A stretch of 64,000 bases of DNA from Nitrospirae bacterium MYbinv3 (GCA_002753395.1 PEAB01000001.1:1-64000), one strand, 5' to 3'; positions 51,994 through 60,925 are shown, numbered from the stretch's first letter. The notes: generated by a model from the letters alone, not told the origin. Program-made: numbers and translations.

Positions 51994-53844
51994 TTGACCA
52001 ATATAGTCACATATATCAGGAGTTTAATGGGCGTAACCAACTTTTTAGAAACGCTTGTATCATATCTGAGGCCTTCAAATACAATAGCCATGTCTGTGGT
52101 GATGTTTCTTATCATATTATTTGTTATATGGCTGCTTGCCTTGTCCTTTCAAGCAATCACGATAATAAGGAAACGGAGGTTAATCAATAAACTGTCTTAC
52201 GTCGATGCCCTCGCAAGTTTCCGTGAGGGATATACATACGTTAAAAAGCAAAATAAACATGAAAAAGCATTTGAACTGTTCCTAAGCGATAATAAGGTAT
52301 CGAGAAACTCCATTATCGCCAAACACATACACACTATATTTGAGGCCGGTATTAAAGGCTCCCAACTAGAGATTGCCTCCCTCCTAAACCACACCAACCA
52401 CCAACTGTTTGCCGCCAATAACCTTTTGAAAAACGTCCTGAGCGTCTTTATCATCATCGGCCTCCTGGGTACCCTGTTTGGTCTGGCCGACAGCCTTGCC
52501 CACCTCTCGCTTATAACCGACGTAAATGACACTAAACAGTTTAAGAATGACATCTCGTTTGCCTTACGAGACCTCCTGGTTTCCCTGAAAAGCGCCTTTG
52601 CACCAAGCATATGGGGTGTCATGTTTACCATCGCGGGTGTCTTTGCCTATGGACTGTACATCAACTTTTCCTGCAACCCCCTAAAGACCTCCCTCGAATA
52701 TAAGACATTAAACGTCTGGCTTCCTGAACTCTACCCCACCACCACCCAGGAACTCTATAAGACTCTACAACAGAGCGAACAACACATGCGAGAAAACTTT
52801 AAGGCCGCTAAAGAAGTCGCAAACCTGGCACAATCCATTAAAGATGAGACAGGCGATTTTAAACAAAACCTCAAGAGCGCAAACTCACTCTTAGTGCCCC
52901 TTAGTATAACTACAGAACAATTGAATACCACCTCACAGTTATTAGACAAGGACTTCTGCAATAGATTAATGCTCTTTACGAGTGAATTTGCCAAGAGCGT
53001 AAACTCCCTGACGTCTTTTCAGGCCGAGTTACGAACCTTATACGACCAGATGATCAAAGGCTCTGAAACCCTAGAACAGAATCTGACACGCTCTCTGTCT
53101 GTCCAACAAGCAGAGATCCATGATATTATATTCAGCATTAAAAAATATGAGAAGTCATTCCTGGAATTACAAGAAAAACTTGACACGAACGTCTTAGCTT
53201 TTATCAACGAGGCAAAAGAGGCCACCACAAGCGTAAGCAAAAGCAACAGAGATATCGTCGAACAGAACCTTAAAAACCTCACAGCCAGTCTGAATGAGTT
53301 GAATTATATCCTACAAACAGGACTAATCAGCATATTGGAACGATTTAATAGATTCGATACCCCTGTCAAAGGCGCGGCTGATAAGATTGAAAGTAACTTT
53401 GAAAACTACAACAAGCTCATTCAGGGTATGCTCTCTGAACTGCAAAAGGAGATCATTCAGCAGGGTGCAAGATACAGCCAACATCTCACAGAAGGCAACG
53501 AACTAAAAGATCGGATCGAAAAACTTTTCACACAAGTAGATATAAACAGCGCCAAACAGATAACGTCCATTGATGGTTTTGTTAAAAACGTCGAGTCGCT
53601 TAATGCTACGGCAGCCAAACTGCTCCAAGGTACAGAGAATATGCTCACAGCGCTTCAACACAGCAGCGACGCCAACTCCCTGTCCAACAACATCCCAAAA
53701 CTGACAGCAGCCATCAATGACCTGATTCAACTTATAGCAACGGGTCTCTCCATAGATGTTGTAAGACCCTCAGTTTCTATGCCTTCAGATGGCAGTGGAA
53801 GCAAAATAAATAAGATAATGGATAAGCTTAGACGGAAATTATGA
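51994..53844 (+). CDS. MotA/TolQ/ExbB/ZorA-like channel protein with long coiled-coil tail
   Basis: 616 residues from a TTG that directly follows the previous stop. Three membrane helices: about 31-54, 147-165 and 203-224. Residues around VFIIIGLLGTLFGLADSL and SLKSAFAPSIWGVMFTIAGVFAYG match the MotA/TolQ/ExbB channel core. The following about 390 residues are predicted coiled coil (QNLKSANSLLVPLSITTEQ ... EKLFTQVDINSAK), a layout closest to ZorA of Zorya systems. Family members are pentameric stators driven by ion flow, partnered by a MotB/TolR/ExbD/ZorB-type protein; I see none in the window. Confidence 0.8.
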   Translation: MTNIVTYIRSLMGVTNFLETLVSYLRPSNTIAMSVVMFLIILFVIWLLALSFQAITIIRKRRLINKLSYVDALASFREGYTYVKKQNKHEKAFELFLSDNKVSRNSIIAKHIHTIFEAGIKGSQLEIASLLNHTNHQLFAANNLLKNVLSVFIIIGLLGTLFGLADSLAHLSLITDVNDTKQFKNDISFALRDLLVSLKSAFAPSIWGVMFTIAGVFAYGLYINFSCNPLKTSLEYKTLNVWLPELYPTTTQELYKTLQQSEQHMRENFKAAKEVANLAQSIKDETGDFKQNLKSANSLLVPLSITTEQLNTTSQLLDKDFCNRLMLFTSEFAKSVNSLTSFQAELRTLYDQMIKGSETLEQNLTRSLSVQQAEIHDIIFSIKKYEKSFLELQEKLDTNVLAFINEAKEATTSVSKSNRDIVEQNLKNLTASLNELNYILQTGLISILERFNRFDTPVKGAADKIESNFENYNKLIQGMLSELQKEIIQQGARYSQHLTEGNELKDRIEKLFTQVDINSAKQITSIDGFVKNVESLNATAAKLLQGTENMLTALQHSSDANSLSNNIPKLTAAINDLIQLIATGLSIDVVRPSVSMPSDGSGSKINKIMDKLRRKL

Positions 53845-53854
53845 CAGAGGGTGA

Positions 53855-53985
53855 GGGGTGCATAAGAATTTCATGGGGGACAATAAAAATTAATGGGGTC
53901 AAGGGAACTGGTCCCCTTGTGGGTGGGTCTGAGGGAGGGGGTTGCGAACCCCTGCAACATTAGGCAAAGCCCCCCCTCTAGACTA
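53855..53985. repeat. Dispersed GC-rich repeat, copy 12
   Basis: Starts GGGGTGCATAAGAATTTCATGGGGG like copy 4, then AAGGGAACTGGTCCCCTT and GGTTGCGAACCCCTGC. The right inverted end is missing. It lies between the convergent tubulin operon and FG-GAP gene. Confidence 0.75.
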
Positions 53986-53996
53986 GAAGAATGTAT

Positions 53997-55856
53997 TTAT
54001 GGTTGTAACTCCACAAATGCCCATGCTGTTTCTTTATTAGCATCCTTTATGGTGATGATTACGCGTACCCCAGCGGTAACAGTCTTGAGGGTTGTAACCG
54101 TAAGCGTACTGGCTGCATCATCAAAGGAGGCGCTAACGAGGTCTGGTCTGCTAACGTTAAACGTGTAAGGGGCCTCGCCGCCATCAACCTCAAATGTAGC
54201 AGTTGTACCTACCGCAGGGGTTGTGAGGGTCTGTTTTCCCGGTGTCACGTTCACCTTTGATGTGGTAAACACAAACCAATCGGGATCATCAACCGAGCCT
54301 AAAGAACCTCCCTTAACGATAATCGCTCCATCCATAAGCCACATGTAGAGCTGCCCCATTGTCTGGTTCTGCCATAGGATGTCAAGTTTGCCATCACCGT
54401 TATAGTCTCCAACCCTGACTATATTCCAATCGAAATCATCTACGATAGCAACAGACTTGGCGTCTTTTATGTTTGCACCATCCATAAACCAGAGAGCCAC
54501 TTGACCGGTTTTCTGATTTCTGTACAGGATATCGCCCCTGCCGTCACCGTCAAAGTCGCCTACCCGAACAATTCGCCACTGAGGGTCTTTAAGATCAGTC
54601 ACTTTAGCGAATTTCTTTATCTTTTCACCGTCCATAAGCCACATGGCAAGTGCTCCCATCCCCTCGTGTCTGAAGAGGATATCATCTCTACCATCGCCAT
54701 CGAAATCAGCTACACCGGCTACATCCCACGACCTTGGCACCTTTACGTCAATATACTTAGCGTCTACGACGTCTATACCATTCATAAACCATATGACCAT
54801 ATCGCCCTTTTCTTTGTGTCTCCATAGGAGATCGGTCATACCATCACCGTTGAAGTCTCCAACTGCCTTTAAGTACCAATTCTTCTTTTCTATCTTATGT
54901 TTCACATGACCGTGGCTGGCTATATTTAATCCATCCATCAACCAGATATACAACGATCCGTCACGTTTGTTTCTCCAGACAATATCGGCCTTGCCATCCC
55001 CGTCAAAGTCCCCAACACCATCAATTACCCATTCAAGAGGAACCCTGCCAGGTGAACCGGATTTTGTTACATTGTCGCTATTCATCAACCATATAGCAAC
55101 GTCCCTTGTTTTCTGGTTATGCCAAAGGATATCGCTCATGCCGTCGCCGTCAAAGTCGTTTGTTACCTTACGGCCAACGCCGCCTAGGCCTATGAAAGTA
55201 GCAACAACATTCCTGCTTGCAGTCATTTTTACCGTACAGATACCGTTTGTTGCATTATCGCTTGTTACGTTATCGCTTGCAGGGTCGCAGCCTGACCATC
55301 CACTAAACGTAGAACCTGTATCCGCAGCAGCCGTAAGCGTTACGACTGTGTCCTTTAAATACGGAGCGGAACACGTCAAACCACAACTGATGCCTGCTGG
55401 CGAACTTGTAACCGTGCCCTTGCCGCTTCCAGACTTACGTACAGTCAGCGTAATGCCGGTGGTTGCCCCCTTGCTAAACTTAGCCGTTACAGTCTTTGCC
55501 TCAGACATTTTTACCTTACATTTGTTGGCGTCATCTCCACCGTTTGAATTTGGATCATCGGTGCCTGTTTCACAACCACTCCAGCCGCCAAACGTAGAGC
55601 CTTGGTCTGCTTTGGCTGCAAGCATCACGATAGTGCCCTGAGGATACTGCGCTGAACACGCACTGCCACAACTTATACCCTGAGGGGTGCTCATTACCAT
55701 ACCACTGCCGTCGCCACTCTTATTCACTGTCAGCTTAATACCTGCATCTTCTGAATACGCTGGTTCAACTGACAGCGCTATAAAAGAAAGCAACACGCTT
55801 AACACTGCAATAGCATACACCGTACGACTATTCAACGACCTACTAAAGTAACTCAT
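53997..55856 (-). CDS. Secreted FG-GAP (VCBS-like) repeat protein with InlB-type modules
   Basis: 619 residues from ATG 55856, selected because AAGGAGG lies upstream; the track start is 13 codons earlier. Sec signal about 1-36. Two repeats of about 85 residues (SGSGKGTVTSSPAGISCGLTCSAPY..GSTFSGWSGC) resemble divergent InlB-type modules seen in surface proteins. From about 235 to 530 there are six to seven FG-GAP-like repeats (DFDGDGMSDILWHNQ, DFDGDGKADIVWRN, DYNGDGKLDILWQN), each with a calcium-binding DxDGDG loop and an LMDG spacer. The tail (about 540-619) has a cadherin-like look. Predicted cell-surface or secreted beta-propeller, likely adhesive. Confidence 0.85.
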   Translation of the reverse strand: MSYFSRSLNSRTVYAIAVLSVLLSFIALSVEPAYSEDAGIKLTVNKSGDGSGMVMSTPQGISCGSACSAQYPQGTIVMLAAKADQGSTFGGWSGCETGTDDPNSNGGDDANKCKVKMSEAKTVTAKFSKGATTGITLTVRKSGSGKGTVTSSPAGISCGLTCSAPYLKDTVVTLTAAADTGSTFSGWSGCDPASDNVTSDNATNGICTVKMTASRNVVATFIGLGGVGRKVTNDFDGDGMSDILWHNQKTRDVAIWLMNSDNVTKSGSPGRVPLEWVIDGVGDFDGDGKADIVWRNKRDGSLYIWLMDGLNIASHGHVKHKIEKKNWYLKAVGDFNGDGMTDLLWRHKEKGDMVIWFMNGIDVVDAKYIDVKVPRSWDVAGVADFDGDGRDDILFRHEGMGALAMWLMDGEKIKKFAKVTDLKDPQWRIVRVGDFDGDGRGDILYRNQKTGQVALWFMDGANIKDAKSVAIVDDFDWNIVRVGDYNGDGKLDILWQNQTMGQLYMWLMDGAIIVKGGSLGSVDDPDWFVFTTSKVNVTPGKQTLTTPAVGTTATFEVDGGEAPYTFNVSRPDLVSASFDDAASTLTVTTLKTVTAGVRVIITIKDANKETAWAFVELQP

Positions 55857-56196
55857 AACATTTCCTCCTTGATAGTTAATACTGTTTTTATACACATCAC
55901 TCTGATAACCATTCCATCCGCTACAACCATAGTACAGACATAGTTTGTCATCCTCCTTCTCTATAGATCAAAGTCAACTTATAGTCTATGTCTCTATTAT
56001 TAGTATAATTAAATATATAAATCTGTCGTCCTGGTGACAGTTCTTAAAATATTTTCGTATCTTGTATCTTTTTTGGTAGTCCTGCGCAAGTAGTGGTGAC
56101 AGTAAACTTAACACCCTCCCCTAACCCCTCCCATCAAGGGAGGGGGAATGAATATCACTACCTCTGCATGACTACCTCTTTTTTATATTTCATGGA
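55857..56196. other. Leader of the FG-GAP gene and AT-rich intergenic DNA
   Basis: No gene recognised. The AT-rich stretch CTATTATTAGTATAATTAAATATATAAA (56009-56036 region) could carry the promoter for the minus-strand gene. A short in-frame path from a GGAGGATGACAAACTATG site gives only a six-codon ORF. ACCCCTCCCATCAAGGGAGGGG is a small hairpin near 56127. Confidence 0.4.
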
Positions 56197-56312
56197 AAGA
56201 AGGGAGGGCTTTGCCTCTGCCGCAGGGGTTCGCAACCCCCTCCCTCAGACCCACCCACAAGGGGAGGGGTGAGGCACCCCGACCACAAAGAAGCCCCCTT
56301 GACCCCGTAAAA
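56197..56312. repeat. Dispersed GC-rich repeat, copy 13
   Basis: Contains CTCTGCCGCAGGGGTTCGCAA and GGGGAGGGGTGAGGCACCCC, with GACCCCGTAAAATG at the right. No clear inverted ends. About 230 bases of unremarkable DNA separate it from the regulator gene. Confidence 0.7.
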
Positions 56313-56548
56313 TGCTTAATCCTAATTTATGGATATATTTATGTTCTTCTACTTACCATGTTTTTTAAAGAGGAGACAGATTCTCCTTCTATATTTTAAC
56401 GGACTATGAAGTGTTTAACTCTGTTTATATTAGCACTAAATTCCCGTTACGTCAAGGGGCGCTGCCTTTGCAATAATATAACATACAGCACTATCTTAAA
56501 TATTGTAGATACAACTATTAAAATAATACTAATTCTAACCTCATGTGT

Positions 56549-56562
56549 TTTATAATAACACT
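56549..56562 (+). promoter_or_regulatory. -10 element directly before the regulator start
   Basis: TATAAT (56551-56556 region) lies only about 7 bases before ATG 56563, and no ribosome site is present. This suggests a leaderless mRNA. No convincing -35 was seen. Confidence 0.4.
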
Positions 56563-57192
56563 ATGAATTCGGTGATAGACGAGAGAGTACGTAATAAGAT
56601 CATCAAGATCTTGGAGCAGCGTGGTATAAAGCAGCGAGAGCTTGCTGAGATGATTGGTGTTATGCCGCAGAATCTTAATGCTTACATGACGGGCAAGCGG
56701 GGGTTCGGCAAGAAGAACATCGCACGGATAGCCAAGGCCTTAAACATACCGGAGGAGTCTTTTTATAGCGACCCAAGTGTAAACCGTTCGCGGATCAAGA
56801 AGGCAAGAAGGATACCCCTTTTATCTTGGACCAATGCAGGGGTCTGGCACGAATCAGTTGACATCTTTCGGGAAGGCTACGCTGAGGATTGGCTGGCATA
56901 TGATGCTACGGATCCATATGCCTTCGCTGTGCGTGTAGCGGACAACTCTATGGAACCAGAGTTTAGACCTGGCGACTTGACGATCGTATCGCCCTCGCTA
57001 ACACCAGCTACCGGAGACTTCGTCGTGGCCAGAAGCGGCAATAACGTAGTCCTGCGGAGGTTAAAGCACCTCGAACATGCCATTTTACTTAAACCTATTA
57101 ACCACGATTACGACGACATGCACATAGCCAATAAGGACAAAAAACTCTTACGCCTTATTGGCAAGGTAATTGCCAAGATTGTTAAATACTGA
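56563..57192 (+). CDS. XRE-S24 (LexA/cI-like) transcriptional regulator with altered dyad
   Basis: 209 residues from ATG 56563; the track uses GTG 56545. N-terminal helix-turn-helix of XRE type (IKQRELAEMIGVMPQNLNAYMTGKRG, about 22-47). The C-terminal S24 peptidase-like domain has the nucleophile serine in ADNSMEPEFRPGD. In LexA the catalytic lysine lies in EVTVKRLK; here the aligned segment is NVVLRRLK, so the lysine is arginine and self-cleavage is unlikely. Probably a repressor that dimerises through the S24 fold. The TATAAT just upstream and the lack of a ribosome site suggest a leaderless transcript. The targets are unknown. Confidence 0.85.
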   Translation: MNSVIDERVRNKIIKILEQRGIKQRELAEMIGVMPQNLNAYMTGKRGFGKKNIARIAKALNIPEESFYSDPSVNRSRIKKARRIPLLSWTNAGVWHESVDIFREGYAEDWLAYDATDPYAFAVRVADNSMEPEFRPGDLTIVSPSLTPATGDFVVARSGNNVVLRRLKHLEHAILLKPINHDYDDMHIANKDKKLLRLIGKVIAKIVKY

Positions 57193-57488
57193 TCTGCTTT
57201 TCACAACTAAACAGTATAGATATCTCTTAATTAGTTATTTCTATAACTGATATTAATTATAATAATTATTTAATAGTTCACCCTCATCGTTTATATGCCG
57301 TTTCCTTTGGGGTTCTCGACGGATATCGTTGGAGTTTCCAATGAGTTTCTATGTTGTTTCCCATGCGTGTACAGACCATTCCCCTGTTAAGCACAAACAG
57401 TCACCTTCTAAGCATTTATGATGCTCATCTGCGTTTCCCCCTTCCTTGATGATAGGGGCTAGGGGAAGGGTGTACCGCCCCCCCATCG
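57193..57488. other. Intergenic, nothing recognised
   Basis: Between the S24 regulator and panD. An AT-rich run (AATTATAATAATTATTTAATAG, about 57254-57275) and a weak hairpin near the end. No ORF, RNA or repeat was recognised. Confidence 0.5.
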
Positions 57489-57839
57489 TTATGTCAGCGG
57501 TCTATTTTCCTCAGACAATACCACAATCTTAGGTTGATAGTCCTTTATGTCTTCCTCTTTCACGTAGCAAAAGCTAAAAATGATAACCCGGTCGCCTGCG
57601 ACACCCTTCCTTGCTGCTGCTCCGTTTAGGCAGATCTGTCTGGAGCCACGCTCCCCCGGTATAAGATATGTCTCAAACCTCTCGCCATTGGTGACGTTGC
57701 TGACCATGATCTTCTCATACGCAACCATGCCCGTTAGATCCATCAGATCCTCATCCACGGAGAGACTGCCACTATAATTGATATTGGCCTCGGTCACCTT
57801 AGCCATATGTATCTTGGCCCTTAACATACATCTATACAT
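57489..57839 (-). CDS. panD: Aspartate 1-decarboxylase
   Basis: 116 residues, slightly shorter than the E. coli enzyme (126). The self-cleavage site YSGSLSVD (Gly-Ser near 24-25) makes the pyruvoyl cofactor. Other family segments: MLRAKIHMAKVTEAN, YEKIMVSNVTNGERFETY and CLNGAAARKGVAGDRVIIF. It makes beta-alanine for pantothenate and coenzyme A. AGGGAGGAAG lies upstream of the ATG. It stands alone. Confidence 0.96.
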   Translation of the reverse strand: MYRCMLRAKIHMAKVTEANINYSGSLSVDEDLMDLTGMVAYEKIMVSNVTNGERFETYLIPGERGSRQICLNGAAARKGVAGDRVIIFSFCYVKEEDIKDYQPKIVVLSEENRPLT

Positions 57840-57904
57840 AACTCTTCCTCCCTTTCCTTATATTAACACGATCTTCACTTTTATGCAAATCCGCCTTTTC
57901 TCAG

Positions 57905-58027
57905 GGGTACATAAGAAATTCATGGGGGGGTTAATGGGGTCAAGGGAACTCGTCCCCTTGTAGGAGGGTCTGAGGGGGGACAAAGTCCCCCATTCTTTTA
58001 AAAAACCCACGGTTTTCTTATGCACCC
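57905..58027. repeat. Dispersed GC-rich repeat, copy 14 (complete, with inverted ends)
   Basis: About 123 bp. Left end GGGTACATAAGAAATTCATGGGG, right end CCCACGGTTTTCTTATGCACCC. Core AAGGGAACTCGTCCCCTT. It lies between panD and the end of ispG. Confidence 0.8.
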
Positions 58028-58041
58028 TTTTCTCAGCCCTT

Positions 58042-59103
58042 TCAAGCCCCATCTTCTTTGATCAGCTCAATCAGGGCGTCTATTAGGCTGGCCTCCGGCA
58101 CTCTGCCCACGAGATGCCCCTTCTTAAACAACAGACCCATCCCCGTACCGCTAGCGATACCATAGTCCGCCTCCTTGGCCTCGCCAGGGCCGTTGACCTC
58201 ACATCCCATGATCGCCACCGTTATATCCCTATCAATGACTGCCAGCCTGTTCTGCGCCTCCTCAACGAGCTTTAAGAGATCAACACGTGTACGGCCACAC
58301 GTGGGACAGGAGACCAAGTTTATCCCGTGTTGTCTGATACCAAGCGCCTTTAATATCTCATAGGCCACGCGTACCTCCTCCTGCGGGGGCGCAGTTAGAG
58401 AGACGCGCATGGTGTCGCCTATACCCTCTTGCAGGAGGATGCCAAGCCCGACGGCACTCTTGATGATGCCGGTAGAGGGTGGTCCAGCCTCGGAGATCCC
58501 TATGTGCAGCGGGTAGTCATACCTGGCTGAAAACTGCTCGTATGCCTCAACCGTCATCGGAACATTCGAGGCCTTCAGGGATACCTTTATAAGCCCAAAG
58601 TCCAGCTCCCTCAGTATATCAATGTGGCGTGTGGCGCTCTGAACAATGGCCTCCGGCGTGGGGCCCCCATGCTCCTTCAGTATGTCCTTTGGAAGGGAGC
58701 CGGCGTTGACCCCGATGCGTATCGGTATGGCTTTATCCTTGCAGGCGTTAACCACCTCCTTGACCTTCCAAGTTGCACCGATGTTTCCCGGATTTATGCG
58801 CAGGGCGTCAATCCCTCCGGCAATTGCCATTAAGGCCAGTTTGTAGTCAAAGTGTATGTCGGCAATCAGCGGGATGCTGACCTGCCCCCTGATAGCGCTG
58901 AGGCATTGTGCTGCCTCCTCGTTGAGGACGGCCAGGCGTACCAGCTCACATCCTGCCCGTTGAAGCGCCAATATCTGAGCTACCGTTGAGGGCACATCTA
59001 TGGTATCGGTCTTTGTCATTGACTGGATGCTAATGGGGGCGCCTCCGCCTATTGCAACGGATCCTATGACAACCTGTCTGGTCAGTTTAGGGTTGTGAAT
59101 CAT
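58042..59103 (-). CDS. ispG: 4-hydroxy-3-methylbut-2-enyl diphosphate synthase IspG (GcpE)
   Basis: 353 residues. IHNPKLTRQVVIGSVAIGGGAPISIQSMTKTDT begins the TIM barrel; the 4Fe-4S cysteines are in LVSCPTCGRTRVD and GCEVNGPGEA. It catalyses the penultimate step of the MEP isoprenoid pathway with reduced ferredoxin or flavodoxin. It overlaps mltG by 17 bases, suggesting translational coupling in the order phosphatase-mltG-ispG. Length and motifs are normal. Confidence 0.97.
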   Translation of the reverse strand: MIHNPKLTRQVVIGSVAIGGGAPISIQSMTKTDTIDVPSTVAQILALQRAGCELVRLAVLNEEAAQCLSAIRGQVSIPLIADIHFDYKLALMAIAGGIDALRINPGNIGATWKVKEVVNACKDKAIPIRIGVNAGSLPKDILKEHGGPTPEAIVQSATRHIDILRELDFGLIKVSLKASNVPMTVEAYEQFSARYDYPLHIGISEAGPPSTGIIKSAVGLGILLQEGIGDTMRVSLTAPPQEEVRVAYEILKALGIRQHGINLVSCPTCGRTRVDLLKLVEEAQNRLAVIDRDITVAIMGCEVNGPGEAKEADYGIASGTGMGLLFKKGHLVGRVPEASLIDALIELIKEDGA

Positions 59104-60193
59104 TTATGTACTCCTTTGAGAAGTGTTTTTGATATCTATTTACGGCCTCCCTGTGCTCCCTGTACGTCGTTGAAAAGTGGTGTGTGCCATCGTTTTTTGC
59201 CACAAAGTACAGATAGGGGAGGTTTGAAGGGTTAATGGCTGCTGATATGGAGCTTAATGATGGCGAGGCAATGGGACCTGGGGGCAGACCCGCTATCTTA
59301 TAGGTGTTGTAGGGGTTATCATTGCGCAGATCGGCAGCCTTAACGCCTTCCTTAGCGCTTTTCAGACCGTAGATGGCAGTAGGGTCTGCCTGCAAGGGCA
59401 TCCTGCGCCTTAGCCTGTTATGATACACGGCCGAGATAATAGACCGTTCAACGTCGCGTTGAGCCTCCTTCTCTATGATAGAGGCCAGGGTCAGCACCTC
59501 GTGTTCAGACATACCCAGAGTCTGCGCCTTTGAAGTAAAATCCCGCGGGTAGCGCATCCTTAAAAGCCGCACCATCATAACAACGGCCTCCTTCACAGAC
59601 ATCCCCTTCTCGATTATGTATGTCTCAGGCAGCAGGTAACCCTCCACAGAGGGGGCGTCGATATGCAGCTCTGCCATAAGCTCCATGTCCGTGCAAACAG
59701 CCTCAAAATCCTGCATGGTGGATAAACCGCTGTTGATCATAGCTAATCTTATCTCGCGCAGGCTATATCCCGGTATGATGGAGAGCTTTATCTTAACAGT
59801 ATCTCCACGGTTGAATTTATCCAGTATCTCAAGTGGGGTAATGTAGTCAGAAAGCTTGTTCCAACCCGGCTTTAATCTCCTGTCCACCCCCTTAAGGCGT
59901 CCAATTACATACAGCACGGTCAGGTCACGCTGCCCAGAGTTCTGCGATAGTATGGCAATGGCTTGCTTAAAGGAGCTCCCACGCGGTATGTTTATCTCCT
60001 TTGAGTTGTCCTTAAACCGCAGCGGCATAAATAGCTCCAAAGAAATATGGGTTGAAAATATAAGGAGGGCAACGCCAAGGAACAAAACGACCTTTCTAAT
60101 AAGGCGGTCTCCAGCTATGGAAATATCTATCCATAGCGATAGTTCCCCCAACAGTGACGTGTCCATAGAGGATTGATAGTTGATTATCTGCAA
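59087..60193 (-). CDS. mltG: Endolytic murein transglycosylase MltG
   Basis: 368 residues from TTG 60193, or 359 from ATG 60166 (MDTSLLGE); neither has a clear ribosome site. One membrane helix (about 36-56, VVLFLGVALLIFSTHISLEL) and a periplasmic YceG domain: LysM-like N-terminal part (IIPGYSLREI), EGYLLPETY, and catalytic Glu in LASIIEKEAQRD, then ADPTAIYG and YNTYKIAGLPPGPIASPS. It cleaves nascent peptidoglycan strands and may set glycan length. It overlaps the phosphatase gene by 71-98 bases depending on the start. Confidence 0.94.
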   Translation of the reverse strand: MQIINYQSSMDTSLLGELSLWIDISIAGDRLIRKVVLFLGVALLIFSTHISLELFMPLRFKDNSKEINIPRGSSFKQAIAILSQNSGQRDLTVLYVIGRLKGVDRRLKPGWNKLSDYITPLEILDKFNRGDTVKIKLSIIPGYSLREIRLAMINSGLSTMQDFEAVCTDMELMAELHIDAPSVEGYLLPETYIIEKGMSVKEAVVMMVRLLRMRYPRDFTSKAQTLGMSEHEVLTLASIIEKEAQRDVERSIISAVYHNRLRRRMPLQADPTAIYGLKSAKEGVKAADLRNDNPYNTYKIAGLPPGPIASPSLSSISAAINPSNLPYLYFVAKNDGTHHFSTTYREHREAVNRYQKHFSKEYINDSQP

Positions 60194-60668
60194 CGTTCTT
60201 TGATTCGTTATCTACAACGACTTTCCACATTGCCGATACAAGCCCTGACCTGTCAGCGCCCGCTTTACAGTGTATGAGTATGGGGCGCGGGGCGTGTTGA
60301 AAGATATCTAATATCTTGACGGTTTCCTCAGGTGTGGGCTCTCTTGTGGCCGACAAGGCAACGTCATAGTGTGTGATGTTATGTTCAGCGCTGAATCTAA
60401 CCTCATCTACGTACCACTGATTTTGGGAGTTTTTACCACGCAGGTTCAGTATGCTCTTTATCTTGTACTTATCGGTATAGTAATGCAGTTGACTCCGGTT
60501 TAACTGTGCAGAGCGATAGGCCTCACCCGGCGTGATTGTGTGGAAGTTGCCCGATGCAATTGCATAGCCTGCGTAACTCCACAACAGGATGTATAACAAC
60601 GTTACATCTGTAAATAGAATTACTCTATTTTTACGCTGCCCAGGTTGTCTTAAATTCTCTCGCCACAC
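60096..60668 (-). CDS. Membrane-anchored dual-specificity/tyrosine phosphatase
   Basis: 190 residues. N-terminal membrane helix (about 18-40), then a phosphatase domain with AYRSAQLNRSQL and signature loop HCKAGADRSG (HCx5R; the cysteine is the nucleophile), as in DSP-like tyrosine phosphatases. KSILNLRGKN is the usual upstream strand. Predicted to face the periplasm or remain on the cytoplasmic side depending on topology. First gene of the group with mltG and ispG, and overlaps mltG. The substrate is unknown. Confidence 0.85.
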   Translation of the reverse strand: MWRENLRQPGQRKNRVILFTDVTLLYILLWSYAGYAIASGNFHTITPGEAYRSAQLNRSQLHYYTDKYKIKSILNLRGKNSQNQWYVDEVRFSAEHNITHYDVALSATREPTPEETVKILDIFQHAPRPILIHCKAGADRSGLVSAMWKVVVDNESKNVADNQLSILYGHVTVGGTIAMDRYFHSWRPPY

Positions 60669-60699
60669 TGAAATAAAAACACCATCTTTTATTTTAACA

Positions 60700-60856
60700 C
60701 AAATCGGTAGAGAAGGGGGAGAGCAAAAGGGGAGGCTCTGCCTCCCCTCAGACCCCTCCGCAAGGGGACTGGTCCCCTTGACCCCGTAAATGTCAGGCGT
60801 GGCTGCTAAAGATGTTACTTGCTATACATCAATAATACTTAAGTCAACAGCATTAT
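60700..60856. repeat. Dispersed GC-rich repeat, copy 15
   Basis: GGGGAGGCTCTGCCTCCCC palindrome, AAGGGGACTGGTCCCCTT, then the GTCAGGCGTGGCTGCTAAAG tail and CTTAAGTCAACAGCATTA, as in copy 9. It separates the divergent phosphatase and htpG genes. Confidence 0.75.
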
Positions 60857-60884
60857 TGATCTTTTGGAATTAAATGTATAAAAT
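60856..60884 (+). promoter_or_regulatory. Possible sigma-70 promoter of htpG
   Basis: TTGATC (60856-60861), 17 bases, TAAAAT (60879-60884), 42 bases before the ATG. Plausible but judged by eye; no heat-shock sigma motif seen. Confidence 0.35.
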
Positions 60885-60925
60885 AAATCTAATAATATTG
60901 TTTATCTATGGAGGTGCTATAATTT

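Noticed and set aside
51994-53844. Assignment of the locus to a classical Zorya defence system
   Set aside because: Only the ZorA-like channel protein is present; no ZorB OmpA-like partner, helicase or nuclease genes are in the neighbourhood.
54501-55641. Plus-strand ORFs of 88-224 residues across the FG-GAP gene
   Set aside because: They arise from the repetitive DxDGDG coding sequence on the other strand and start within the real gene.
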